NCBI GenBank assembly: GCA_040255925.1
Contig: JBDZVX010000061.1
Span: forward strand, 1 to 14,751
Source: Nitrolancea sp040255925
GTDB taxonomy: Bacteria > Chloroflexota > Chloroflexia > Thermomicrobiales > Thermomicrobiaceae
Direction: 5' to 3'
Length of the DNA stretch: 14,751 nucleotides
The position numbers and the translations under genes were made by a program. Below, one piece after another: positions 6,752 through 14,751 of this stretch. Each line of letters begins with the position of its first letter. The stretch's first letter is position 1. The notes under the pieces were generated by a model that had not been told where the DNA came from, did no database searches, and saw only the letters and a list, made by a program, of their open reading frames with translations.

Positions 6752-7760
6752 TCGCATCCGGCGAATCCTCCTCATCCTGGCCGGGGTCGTCGTTGTTGGT
6801 GGGCTGGTCACGGCCGGTGTCGTCCTCGCCGGTTCCGGCAGCCGGGAAACGGCAATCGTCGAGCGTGGCAATCTGGAGGCGACGATTGAAACATCCGGGC
6901 GGATCGTGCCAAAGGACCCCGCGCTGGCCCGGAGCGGCGCGGCCGGACTGGTGGCGGAACTCGATGTCGCCACCGGCGATCACGTCAATAAAGACGATGT
7001 GCTGCTCAAGCTGGATCAAGGACCGCTTCAATCAGCGGTCGATCAGGCAACGGCGCAACGCGACGCGGCACAAGCGGACCTCGCCCTCCATGACCGGCAG
7101 TTTGGGCGGGCACAGACACTCGACCGCGCCGGACTGGTGCAGCGGGTCCGTGACGCGGAACAGGCGGTGAGCCAGGCACAGGCCGCGCTCGACGCGGCAA
7201 CGATCAAGGCACCGGAAGCCGGGATCGTGGTCGAACTCCCGGCGGCGGTGGGGACGCCCGTCAACCAGGGTGCGGTCGTAGCCAAGATCGCCAACCCGAC
7301 CAACCTCGAACTTCAGCTCTCGCTCGATGAGATCGATATCCCACAGGTCAAGCTCGACGATCCGGTGTCGTTCACGTTGGATGCCTATCCGGGCCGGGTC
7401 ATCGAGGGCACCCTCACCTGGATCTCATCGGTCGCCCAATCCACCGCCAACCCGGCCACGAGTGGAACGGCGACCGGCGCGACCGCCTTCCCAGCCACGG
7501 TCACCTTCACTTCTCCGGAGCAGGTGACGCCGCTGCCGGGTATGAACGCCTCGGTCATCATCAAAGCCGCCGTGCGGCCAAACGTGTTGCTGATTCCAGA
7601 GCGCGCGCTCCGGACCGTCGGGAATCGGACCTTCGTAACACTCATCACCCCCGATTCACGGCAGGAGCGAGAAATCCAGATCGGTTTGCGCAGCGGTGGC
7701 AAGGTCGAGGTCGCATCCGGCCTGGCGGAAGGCGATAAAATCCTCCTTCAGGGGTCTTAG
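6744..7760 (+). CDS. HlyD/MacA-type adaptor (membrane-fusion-like protein)
   Basis: The 338-residue protein has an N-terminal anchor helix at about 8-30 (ILLILAGVVVVGG). It then has the first lipoyl-like half (GLVAELDVATGDHVNKDDVLLKLD), an Ala/Gln-rich coiled-coil hairpin at about 90-150, the second lipoyl half (ATIKAPEAGIVVELPAAVGTPV), and a beta-barrel and membrane-proximal domain to the end (LIPERALRTVGNRTFVTLI). This is the layout of adaptors that work with MacB-type or YknYZ-type ABC exporters. The coiled coil is short, as in Gram-positive adaptors that need not reach an outer-membrane channel. The ATG overlaps the permease stop by 8 bases, so the two are translationally coupled and probably form one complex. 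Family assignment is firm; partner ATPase and cargo are unknown. Confidence 0.9.
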   Translation: MSNRIRRILLILAGVVVVGGLVTAGVVLAGSGSRETAIVERGNLEATIETSGRIVPKDPALARSGAAGLVAELDVATGDHVNKDDVLLKLDQGPLQSAVDQATAQRDAAQADLALHDRQFGRAQTLDRAGLVQRVRDAEQAVSQAQAALDAATIKAPEAGIVVELPAAVGTPVNQGAVVAKIANPTNLELQLSLDEIDIPQVKLDDPVSFTLDAYPGRVIEGTLTWISSVAQSTANPATSGTATGATAFPATVTFTSPEQVTPLPGMNASVIIKAAVRPNVLLIPERALRTVGNRTFVTLITPDSRQEREIQIGLRSGGKVEVASGLAEGDKILLQGS

Positions 7761-8155
7761 GAACCTCATCCGCGAGAAGGGCGCGTACGAACGCGGGAAC
7801 GCGGGAAATTACCGGTGGCCGGACTTTCACAGCGTGCCGGATCCCGTTAAAAAACGGGAAAGAGATCGACCTGGGAGGCTGGTAATCGTTCGTGAAGCCG
7901 TGTACTATGTGAACGCATGGCTCGGGACAACCCCGAATTAATACTGGGACAGGAAGGATTTTCCACATCCATTCGTACCGCTTTCGGAAGTCCGTGGTGT
8001 TTATGTCATGCTGAATACCGCGAAGCACTCCCACGGCTCGGGGAGGCTGCTTCGACGGTCTTCTCTATGGCCGGAGCTACCTCCTGGCCTGCTCCCGATT
8101 TACGATATAATTTATGGCGAATTAACCGTTAGTTAGTGACATTGATGGTGGACGC
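7761..8155. other. Intergenic region upstream of ftsH
   Basis: No gene is supported in these 395 bases. An 8-base tandem repeat ACGCGGGA occurs twice at 7791-7806. A small hairpin TCCCGTT-AAAA-AACGGGA lies at 7842-7859; its loop rather than its flank is A-rich, so it is not a normal terminator. A likely ftsH promoter lies at the right end. GTCATGCTGA at about 8004-8013 resembles the start of common intergenic repeats but lacks a matching arm. Confidence 0.45.
8084..8111 (+). promoter_or_regulatory. Probable ftsH promoter
   Basis: A perfect -10 hexamer TATAAT lies at 8106-8111 within an AT-rich patch. The -35 region 16-17 bases upstream is poor (CTGGCC at 8084-8089). Transcription would start near 8118 and give a leader of about 38 bases before the ATG at 8156. 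The -10 is convincing, the -35 is not, so an activator or an extended contact might be needed. Confidence 0.42.
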
Positions 8156-10198
8156 ATGCGACTAAATGGGAATCGACGATGGTTCGCGGTCGGAGCCGTG
8201 GTCCTGCTGCTGGTCCTCTTGCTCGGCGTTTCAGTAGCACTCCGGCCAACTCCAGCGCAAGTTGACTTGACCAAGATGATCGCCGACATTCGATCCGGCC
8301 AGGTAACCGAAGTCACCCTCTCCGCGGATGGCCGGATGGCTGAACTGGCCTATGCCGACAAGTCGACGAGCCACGTCACGATTCCTGCCGGGGATACGCT
8401 CAACAGCCTGTTGAAGGACGCGCAGGTGCCATTTGAGCAGTGGCCCGCGGTCAAGGTCGGCGGTGGCCCCGGTCTTTCCGAAGATGTCACGATCTTCATG
8501 CGCATCCTGGCGGTGATCGGATTCGGCGGCGTGCTCTTCTTCATCATCCGGCGACTTGGGCCCGGCATGATGGGCGGCGCCAACAGCCGGCGGAGCTCCT
8601 TCGAGCAGGTGAAGCCGACCCATCGCGCCGTGACCTTCGCGGATGTCGCCGGATCGGAGGAGGTCAAGGAAGAAGTCAGCGATATCGTTGATTTCCTGCG
8701 CGATCCCGACCGCTTCCGGAGCGTTGGAGCGCACATTCCCCGCGGTCTGCTCCTGGTTGGACCGCCGGGCACCGGCAAGACCCTACTGGCCCGCGCCCTG
8801 GCGGGCGAGGCTCGCGCCTCTTTCTTCTCGGTGAGCGGCTCGGAATTCGTTGAGCTGTACGTCGGTGTCGGGGCCTCGCGGGTCCGGGAGCTGTTCCGCA
8901 AGGCAAAGGCTTCCGCCCCGGCCATCATTTTCGTGGACGAGATCGATGCCATCGGCCGGCGACGCGGCCGGATGGAGCAGAGTTCGGAATATGACCAGAC
9001 GCTGAACCAGATCCTGGTCGAGATGGACGGCTTCGAGGAGCGCACGACGGTGATCGTCGTCGCGGCGACCAACCGGGTCGATATCCTCGATCCCGCGCTC
9101 CTGCGTCCGGGCCGGTTCGATCGCAAGGTGATGGTCGACGCACCGGACCGCGCGGCCCGGCACGCGATTCTCGAGGTCCACAGCCGTGGCAAGCCCATCG
9201 GGAACGACGTCGTGCTCGATGAGATCGCGGCACGGACAACCGGGATGACCGGTGCCGACCTGGCGAATGTGATCAACGAAGCCGCGATTCTGGCGGCACG
9301 AGACCGGCGGCCGTCGATCTCCATGGCCGACATGGCCGAGGCGCTGGACCGCACCATGGCCGGACCGGCGCGGAAGGGACGGCGGTTCACCGAACGCGAG
9401 CGGAAGGTCGTGGCCTATCATGAGGCCGGCCACGCCGTCGTCGCCCACCTGCTGCCCCACGCCGATACGGTCCGGAAGGTGTCGATCATCTCTCGTGGGC
9501 AGGCCGGCGGCTTCACCATGATCGTCCCGGACGAAGACCGTGGGCTCTGGACGCACGCGCAGCTTCACGACCGGCTGGCGGCGCTGCTCGGCGGACTCGC
9601 CGCCGAAGAGACGGTGTTCAGCGAGATCACCACCGGGTCATCGAACGACCTGGAGCAGGTGACCGCGATCGCGACCTCAATGGTGCAGCGCTACGGCATG
9701 AGCCAGGAGTTTGGGTTGCTCTCGATCGGCAATGCTGCCGGAGATATGAGCCAGCTTTCGCCACAGCGGGCCTTCGCCGCCGAGCAGGAGGCAAAGGAGC
9801 TGGTCGATTCCGCCCATCGAACCGCGCTCGACGTGCTGCGGGCCCACCGGGACGACCTTGAACGGGTCGCCCAGCGCCTGCTGGAGGTCGAGACGATCGA
9901 CGGGGACGAGATGGAAGAGCTGACCGGGCCACTGCGGGAGATCCCGGTTCGCCGGCGGTCACACCGCCCGACGCCCCAGGTCTTGGAGCCGGTGCCGGTC
10001 GAGCCGGAGCGGCGTCCGGGACGGACGCGCCGGACCGGGCGAGCGGTAGCCGCGGTTGCCGCCTTCGCGCGCGGAGCATTAGCCAACGCGCTCAAGGAGC
10101 CGCGAGCAACCGACGTGAAACTCTCCGGCCGCTCATGGGGCCCATCGTGGGACAGCCCGCTCCGGGAGGCACGGGGCGCCGAGCCGGATCGCTCATAG
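8156..10198 (+). CDS. ftsH: ATP-dependent zinc metalloprotease FtsH
   Basis: The 680-residue membrane protease degrades misfolded and regulatory proteins at the cytoplasmic membrane as a hexamer. Two membrane helices lie at about 8-29 and 112-134, flanking a small extracytoplasmic domain. The AAA+ module has Walker A GPPGTGKT at 202-209, the pore segment YVGVG, Walker B IIFVDEID at 257-264, and the second region of homology TNRVDILDPALLRPGRFDR at 305-323. The protease has HEAGH at 422-426 and the third zinc ligand D498 in SSNDLEQ. All catalytic residues are present, so it should be active. After about residue 600 there is an unusual tail of about 80 residues, rich in Arg and Pro (RRRSHRPTP, RRPGRTRRTGR) and then Ala. 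GGTGGA upstream fits ATG 8156. A strong terminator follows, and recO converges from the other side. Confidence 0.97.
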   Translation: MRLNGNRRWFAVGAVVLLLVLLLGVSVALRPTPAQVDLTKMIADIRSGQVTEVTLSADGRMAELAYADKSTSHVTIPAGDTLNSLLKDAQVPFEQWPAVKVGGGPGLSEDVTIFMRILAVIGFGGVLFFIIRRLGPGMMGGANSRRSSFEQVKPTHRAVTFADVAGSEEVKEEVSDIVDFLRDPDRFRSVGAHIPRGLLLVGPPGTGKTLLARALAGEARASFFSVSGSEFVELYVGVGASRVRELFRKAKASAPAIIFVDEIDAIGRRRGRMEQSSEYDQTLNQILVEMDGFEERTTVIVVAATNRVDILDPALLRPGRFDRKVMVDAPDRAARHAILEVHSRGKPIGNDVVLDEIAARTTGMTGADLANVINEAAILAARDRRPSISMADMAEALDRTMAGPARKGRRFTERERKVVAYHEAGHAVVAHLLPHADTVRKVSIISRGQAGGFTMIVPDEDRGLWTHAQLHDRLAALLGGLAAEETVFSEITTGSSNDLEQVTAIATSMVQRYGMSQEFGLLSIGNAAGDMSQLSPQRAFAAEQEAKELVDSAHRTALDVLRAHRDDLERVAQRLLEVETIDGDEMEELTGPLREIPVRRRSHRPTPQVLEPVPVEPERRPGRTRRTGRAVAAVAAFARGALANALKEPRATDVKLSGRSWGPSWDSPLREARGAEPDRS

Positions 10199-10234
10199 CC
10201 CAGGCCAACGCCAGGCACATCACAGAAAACCAAC

Positions 10235-10267
10235 AGGGAGCGCGGAACCGATCCGCGCTCCTTTCGT
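10235..10267 (+). terminator. Intrinsic terminator between ftsH and recO
   Basis: GGAGCGCGGA (10237-10246) and TCCGCGCTCC (10252-10261) are perfect complements around a 5-base loop, extended by a G-T and an A-T pair. On the plus strand TTTCGTGTTG follows. On the minus strand the other flank reads as CTGTTGGTTTTCTG, so the hairpin may terminate both convergent genes. Confidence 0.85.
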
Positions 10268-10348
10268 GTTGTCAAAGGGACGTGCAGGAACGCTCTCCTG
10301 GATTATTCGCGGCTGCCTGGCTCTGGCCTGGCGCGGCAAGCAGCGGGA

Positions 10349-11143
10349 TCACCCGGCGAGCGTCTTGAGGACGGCGAACGACGGCAGCTCCCGTTCGAGC
10401 AGATGACGGATATAGACCTGCATCACGTCCTCAAGCTCGGCCCGCAGGGTGTCACTCAGCCGCAGCCGGTCGGCGGTCGGAAGATCGTCTTGCTCCAAGA
10501 GACGGAGGAACTTCAGCGCGTTCACCGTCACCGATAGAGCGCGAGGGTCGGCTCCCTGGCAGGCGGGACAGAGGATGCCCCCGGCGGCCGCGCTAAAGGC
10601 GTTCTCCACCGGTTCGAGCGGCTGCTCGCAGGAGACGCAGCGCCGCAGTTCCGGCCGGAACCCGAGAATGCCGAGGAGGCGAAGCTCGAAATGACGGGCG
10701 GTCACGAAGGGCTTGGCGCCAGCATCCAGGCGGTCGAGCGAGCCGAGCAGCAGATCGTAGGCGGCATGGTTCTCCTGCTCCTCGGCGGTCAGCGCGTCCA
10801 GGAGATCGGCGAGGTAGCCAGCGTAGGCGATCCGGGTTTCATCCTGCCGCAGCGCGCGGAAGGGGTTGAGCAGATCGGCCTGGGTCACGATATCGAGGTT
10901 GCGCCCCCGCGCCAGCAGGATCAGCGTCCGGCTGAACGGCTCAAGGTGACCGGCTAGGCGGCTCTTGGTCTTCCGCGAGCCCTTGGCGACCACCCGCAGC
11001 TTCCCATACTGTTGCGTGAACAGGGTCAGGAGCCGGTCGGCTTCGCCGAGATCGCGGCGGCGCAAGACCACCGCCTCGGTTCGATAGAGGCGGACACGAT
11101 CGCGGTGTTCGGTGGCGGGAGATGGGTCACTCATCCGGTCCAT
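10349..11143 (-). CDS. recO: DNA repair protein RecO
   Basis: The 264-residue protein works in the RecF pathway, loading RecA onto SSB-coated DNA and annealing strands. The N-terminal OB-fold begins at YRTEAVVLRRRDLGEADRLLTLFT (about 20-43) and includes GKLRVVAKGSRK and SRLAGHLEPFSR, all typical of RecO. The helical C-terminal domain contains LRLLGILGFRPELRRC, and a four-cysteine zinc site C169, C172, C192, C195 (CVSC and CPAC) is complete. The length is normal for the family. The start is uncertain: ATG at the 11143 end has only a weak GAGA-type site, and a second ATG three codons in is equally possible; the first 19 residues are a poorly conserved extension. It is convergent with ftsH. Confidence 0.95.
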   Translation of the reverse strand: MDRMSDPSPATEHRDRVRLYRTEAVVLRRRDLGEADRLLTLFTQQYGKLRVVAKGSRKTKSRLAGHLEPFSRTLILLARGRNLDIVTQADLLNPFRALRQDETRIAYAGYLADLLDALTAEEQENHAAYDLLLGSLDRLDAGAKPFVTARHFELRLLGILGFRPELRRCVSCEQPLEPVENAFSAAAGGILCPACQGADPRALSVTVNALKFLRLLEQDDLPTADRLRLSDTLRAELEDVMQVYIRHLLERELPSFAVLKTLAG

Positions 11144-11169
11144 GCTCGTTTCTCGCTGGAGGAATTGTA

Positions 11170-11186
11170 CCCTTGCGGGGCAAGGG
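11170..11186 (-). repeat. Small hairpin in the recO leader
   Basis: CCCTTGC (11170-11176) and GCAAGGG (11180-11186) pair around a GGG loop. It would lie within about 30-45 bases upstream of recO translation. It may be a folded leader or part of a promoter; nothing more can be said. Confidence 0.3.
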
Positions 11187-11214
11187 GGTAACGGCCGGGA
11201 GGCCCACTGCGCGC

Positions 11215-11512
11215 GGGGCTAAAGCCGCCGCGCTCACAGTCCGAAGCCGGCTGGAACGCGAGGATGAGGCAGTGGCTGGATTGCCGTGACCGGAGGGGAC
11301 CGTCGATTGGTGTCGCGGCGAGGTGGGCAGGTTCTCGGTCCATGCGGCAAAGTCTCGCTCGCCTTGCCAGCCAACGCGCCGGATGCGCGACACACGGCGC
11401 GAGGTTGGGCCAGACCCGGCGATCAACCAGCCACCAGGCGGGCAACGTGAGACCGCGGCCATTAGCCGGCTTCCAGCCGGCTTCGTTCTGTGAGCGCGGC
11501 GGCTTTAGCCCC
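11215..11512. mobile_element. MITE-like element with 42-base inverted termini
   Basis: The left terminus 11215-11256 begins GGGGCTAAAGCCGCCGCGCT and the right terminus 11471-11512 is its reverse complement at 40 of 42 positions. The 214 bases between have no supported gene. GGGGCTAAAGCC-type and AAGCCGGCTGGAAGCCGG-type words are, from general knowledge, common in dispersed intergenic repeats of Chloroflexota and related genomes. No clear target duplication flanks it. It may be a non-autonomous mobile element or two copies of a REP-type repeat in opposite orientation. Confidence 0.6.
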
Positions 11513-11723
11513 ACGCCTTCCATTCGTTGGCATGACAGCCGCCCCGCCTCCCGAAAAATGTGTATCATGGGGCAATATTGCTCGGGCAGGCACGGGGGCA
11601 CGTCCCGGCCGGTCGATTCGGCGTTCCGCGCGATTGGTTGGATTTGCCGGCGCCAACGGTAAGATCCGGCGGCGGGCGCGATTGGGATGGGTTTCCGGCG
11701 TAACAGGCGAGGTGGAGAGAACG

Positions 11724-14700
11724 ATGGTGGCTTCCGGCGTCCTGGACCTGGTCGAGCGGTTCACCCGGAACCGGGAAGACTACCGTTCCGGACGGTACAA
11801 CGAGACGCAGCTCCGGCGGGAGTTTCTCGATCCCTTCTTCGAAGCGCTCGGTTGGGACGTGAATAACCGTCAGGGCTACGCCGAAGCCTACAAGGACGTG
11901 ATCCACGAGGACGCCATCAAGATCGGCGGCTACACCAAGGCGCCGGACTACTGCTTCCGCGTCGGCGGTACCCGCAAGTTCTTCGTCGAGGCCAAGAAGC
12001 CCTCGGTCAACCTCAGGTTTGATACCAGCCCGGCCTTCCAGCTCCGCCGCTATGCCTGGTCGGCCAAGCTGCCGTTGAGCATCCTCACCGATTTCGAGGA
12101 GTTCGCCGTCTACGACTGCCGGATCAGGCCGGCCCAGACCGACAAAGCCTCCACCGCGCGCATTCTCTACGTCCCGTACACCGACTACGCCGAGCGCTGG
12201 GATGAGATCGCCAGGGTCTTCTCGCGTGAAGCGATCCTCAAAGGATCGTTCGATGCCTATGCCGAGTCGAGCAAGGCCAAGCGGGGGACGGCCGAGGTCG
12301 ATGCCGCCTTCCTCAAAGAGATCGAGTCCTGGCGGGAGTCGCTGGCCCGCAACCTGGCGCTCCGGAACCCCGGTCTGACCCAGCGCCAGCTCAACTTCGC
12401 CGTCCAGATGACGATCGACCGGATCATCTTCCTGCGTATGGCCGAGGACCGGGGCATCGAGGAGTACGGCCGGCTGCTGGCGTTGCGGAACGGCGGCAAC
12501 GTCTACGACCGCCTCCGCGAGCTGTTTGTCCGGGCCGACGAGCGCTACAACTCCGGCCTCTTCCACTTCCACCAGGAGCGGGACCGCGCCGAGCCGCCGG
12601 ATGACCTGACGCCCGGCCTGACCATCGATGACCGGCCGCTCAAAGAGATCATCAAGAGCCTCTATTACCCGGACAGCCCGTATGAGTTCGCGGTGCTGCC
12701 GGTGGCGGTGCTGGGGCAGGTCTACGAGCAGTTCCTGGGCAAGGTGATTACGCTGACGTCTCGCCGCAAGGTCGAGATCGAAGAGAAGCCGGAGGTCCGG
12801 AAGGCGGGCGGCGTCTACTACACCCCGACCTACATCGTGGACTACATCGTCGAGCACACGGTCGGGAAGCTGCTGGAGGGGAAGAAGCCCGGGCCGAGGG
12901 GTAGCGCCAGCAAACTCAAGATCCTCGACCCGGCCTGCGGCTCCGGCTCCTTCCTGATCGGCGCCTACCAGTACCTGCTCGACTGGCACCGGGACCGCTA
13001 CGTCGAGGATGGACCGGAGAAGCACACCAAGGAGCTGTACCAGGGGCACGGCGGGCAATGGCTGCTGACGACCCAGGAGAAGAAGCGCATCCTGCTGAAC
13101 AACATCTACGGCGTGGACATCGACCCACAGGCGGTGGAGGTGACGAAGCTCTCGCTGCTATTGAAGGTGCTGGAAGGGGAGTCGGAGCAATCGCTGGTGC
13201 GGCAGCTCACGATGTTCCACGAGCGGGCGCTGCCCGACCTCAGCAACAACATCAAGTGCGGCAACTCGCTGATCGGCCCGGACTTCTACGACAACGCCCA
13301 GATGAGCTTTCTCAGCGAAGAGGAGCAGTACCGGATCAACGTCTTCGACTGGAGGGCCGGTTTCCCAGAGGTTTTCTCGGGCGACAATCCTGGCTTCGAC
13401 GCGGTGATCGGTAACCCGCCGTATATCCGGATTCAGGCGCTCAAGGAGTGGGCGCCGATCGAAGTGGAGTACTACAAAAGGGCCTACCGGTCAGCGGGCA
13501 AAGGGAATTACGACATCTATGTCGTGTTCGTCGAACGCGGCCTCTCGCTGTTGAACGGCCATGGGAGGCTCGGCTTCATCCTGCCGCACAAGTTTTTCAA
13601 TGCTCAGTACGGGCAGGCTTTGCGCGGCATAGTGGCGGATGGGAAGCATCTCTCCGATGTTGTCCACTTCGGCGATGAGCAGGTCTTCGAGTCGGCGACC
13701 ACCTACACCTGTCTCCTGTTCCTGAACAAGGCTGGGACTCCCCAGGTCCGGGTAACGAAAGTAGATGACCTCGCGGACTGGCGGGTGAGTGGCGAGGCCC
13801 TTGAGGGAGCCATCCCGGCGTCGTGTATCAGCGCCAGCGAGTGGAACTTCGTGATCGGAAAGGGTGCGAAGCTCTTCGAGCGGCTGAGTCAGATGCCGGT
13901 GAAGCTCGGGGACGTGACCGATCGCATCGCGCAGGGTATCCGAACCAGTGCGAATGAGGTCTACGTGGTAGATCTCATCTCACAGGATGGAGATCTGATC
14001 TCCGCCCGCTCTACGCAATTGGATCGGAATGTGGATCTGGAGCGCGGTGCCTTGTCACGGTTCCTGCAAGGTCGTGAGATCAAGCCTTACCAGATTCAAC
14101 CATCCGGCAAGGCCGTCATCATTCCGTATGCCATCCGAGGTTCCCGCGCAAGATTGATTTCCGAAAGGGTTTACAAGGAAACTTATCCACTGACCTTCGC
14201 CTACCTTTATGAAAACAAGGCACGGTTAGAGGGTAGAGAACGTGGCCGGATGTGTGGTTCTGATTGGTACGGCTATGTCTATCCGAAAAACATTGAGGTG
14301 ATGAGGAATCCCAAAATTCTTGTCCCGGACATCGCCGACCGCGCGTCCTTTGCTCTTGATGAAAGTGGGGAATATGCTTTTACGAGTGGATATGGAATAA
14401 CGATAACATCGCATACACGCGAATCAATAAAATACGTTCTAGGTCTATTGAACAGTAGCGTCTTAGACTTCTACCTGAAAAAAGTAAGCACTCCTCTGCG
14501 CGGAGGATTCTTTCGGTACTTTACCCAGTTCGTGGAGCAACTCCCGATCCGGACAATCGACTTCGACGACCCCGCCGACAAGTCCCGGCACGACCAGATG
14601 GTAACCCTGGTCGAGCGGATGCTGGAGTTGCACAAGCGGCTGGCGGCGGTGAAGATCGCGCATGAGAAGACGATGATCCAGCGGCAGATCGAGGCAACGG

Positions 14701-14751
14701 ACCGGCAGATCGACCGGCTGGTGTACGAGCTGTACGGCTTGACGGAGGAGG
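11724..14751 (+). CDS. Type IIG restriction-methyltransferase (Eco57I-like), 3'-truncated by the window
   Basis: At least 1009 residues run from ATG 11724 (GGAG at 11714-11717) uninterrupted to the edge. A single chain carries cleavage, methylation and recognition. The N-terminal nuclease shows ETQLRREFLDPFFEALGW, then D75 (APDY) and E89-A-K91 (VEAKKP), the PD-ExK pattern. A helical linker leads to the methyltransferase: motif X GVYYTP at 363-368, motif I DPACGSGSF at 402-410, VDIDPQAVE, and motif IV NPPY at 564-567, which marks an N6-adenine enzyme. The TaqI-like target-recognition region spans about 720-940, followed by a coiled coil (LVERMLELHKRLAAVK) and RLVYELYGLTEE, which in relatives lies some 10-15 residues before the stop. 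No separate methylase or specificity gene is present. GC falls sharply in the recognition region, about 13960-14530. Recognition site unknown. Confidence 0.93.
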   Translation, partial: MVASGVLDLVERFTRNREDYRSGRYNETQLRREFLDPFFEALGWDVNNRQGYAEAYKDVIHEDAIKIGGYTKAPDYCFRVGGTRKFFVEAKKPSVNLRFDTSPAFQLRRYAWSAKLPLSILTDFEEFAVYDCRIRPAQTDKASTARILYVPYTDYAERWDEIARVFSREAILKGSFDAYAESSKAKRGTAEVDAAFLKEIESWRESLARNLALRNPGLTQRQLNFAVQMTIDRIIFLRMAEDRGIEEYGRLLALRNGGNVYDRLRELFVRADERYNSGLFHFHQERDRAEPPDDLTPGLTIDDRPLKEIIKSLYYPDSPYEFAVLPVAVLGQVYEQFLGKVITLTSRRKVEIEEKPEVRKAGGVYYTPTYIVDYIVEHTVGKLLEGKKPGPRGSASKLKILDPACGSGSFLIGAYQYLLDWHRDRYVEDGPEKHTKELYQGHGGQWLLTTQEKKRILLNNIYGVDIDPQAVEVTKLSLLLKVLEGESEQSLVRQLTMFHERALPDLSNNIKCGNSLIGPDFYDNAQMSFLSEEEQYRINVFDWRAGFPEVFSGDNPGFDAVIGNPPYIRIQALKEWAPIEVEYYKRAYRSAGKGNYDIYVVFVERGLSLLNGHGRLGFILPHKFFNAQYGQALRGIVADGKHLSDVVHFGDEQVFESATTYTCLLFLNKAGTPQVRVTKVDDLADWRVSGEALEGAIPASCISASEWNFVIGKGAKLFERLSQMPVKLGDVTDRIAQGIRTSANEVYVVDLISQDGDLISARSTQLDRNVDLERGALSRFLQGREIKPYQIQPSGKAVIIPYAIRGSRARLISERVYKETYPLTFAYLYENKARLEGRERGRMCGSDWYGYVYPKNIEVMRNPKILVPDIADRASFALDESGEYAFTSGYGITITSHTRESIKYVLGLLNSSVLDFYLKKVSTPLRGGFFRYFTQFVEQLPIRTIDFDDPADKSRHDQMVTLVERMLELHKRLAAVKIAHEKTMIQRQIEATDRQIDRLVYELYGLTEE

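Larger units (their letters stand above)
11144..11723. other. Intergenic region between recO and the restriction gene
   Basis: The 580 bases separate two divergently oriented genes. They contain a small dyad CCCTTGC-GGG-GCAAGGG at 11170-11186 in the recO leader, the large inverted-repeat element at 11215-11512, and an AT-richer stretch at about 11551-11580 with TATCAT at 11563-11568. That could be a -10 for the restriction gene, although no proper -35 is visible. Long open frames cross the region on both strands but look like GC-rich chance frames. Confidence 0.5.

Noticed and set aside
7842..7859. Hairpin TCCCGTT-AAAA-AACGGGA as terminator of the transport operon
   Set aside because: The stem has 7 pairs and no T-run follows on the plus strand; A residues are in the loop.
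8004..8060. A degenerate copy of the GTCATGCTGA-type intergenic repeat
   Set aside because: Only the first ten bases look similar, and no matching second arm could be found.
11565..13058. A 497-codon minus-strand open frame opposite the restriction gene
   Set aside because: It is a GC-rich antisense shadow; the plus strand there has all the restriction-methyltransferase motifs.
1..14751. CRISPR arrays, tRNA and rRNA genes
   Set aside because: No regularly spaced direct repeats, cloverleaf-like segments or rRNA-like conserved tracts were seen.

Overview
The window is a high-GC bacterial chromosome segment of roughly 60-65% GC by eye. The gene content (ftsH, recO, a tandem-FtsX permease with a periplasmic-adaptor-like partner, a CsbD/PRC-barrel stress cluster, interspersed REP-like repeats) and the protein style fit a Chloroflexota bacterium, perhaps a Thermomicrobia relative. 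This placement is inference from style; there is no rRNA or other phylogenetic marker here.

Layout: 3-167 is the C-terminal tail of an unidentified gene. A non-coding stretch follows with a cluster of CTAGGG/CCCTAG palindromes at 278-317. Next is a NarL/LuxR-type response regulator (661-1317) whose usual N-terminal Asp-Asp pair is Gly-Gly. Then comes a two-gene exported-protein operon: a six-cysteine secreted protein broken by an in-frame TAA (1629-2024) and a membrane-anchored protein of unknown function (2070-2615). After a hairpin repeat at 2770-2838 there is a compact run of small stress-type genes: a DUF5670/lmo0937-like membrane peptide, CsbD, and a PRC-barrel protein (3102-3947).

The middle holds a two-gene transport operon: a large duplicated FtsX/MacB-type permease (4409-6751) overlapping an HlyD/MacA-type adaptor (6744-7760). 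No ATPase gene lies beside them. A promoter with a perfect TATAAT precedes ftsH (8156-10198), an intact AAA+ zinc protease with an unusual basic Arg/Pro-rich C-terminal tail. ftsH converges on recO (10349-11143, minus strand), with a strong hairpin terminator between them.

The right end has a MITE-like element with 42-base imperfect terminal inverted repeats (11215-11512), then a single-polypeptide Type IIG restriction-methyltransferase (11724 to the window end). It combines a D-ExK nuclease, an N6-adenine methyltransferase (DPACGSGSF, NPPY) and a target-recognition region that is much more AT-rich than the rest of the gene. The window edge cuts it just before the expected stop. Most likely lead items are the degenerate response regulator with its palindrome cluster, the stop-interrupted cysteine-rich operon, and the solitary restriction enzyme next to the inverted-repeat element.
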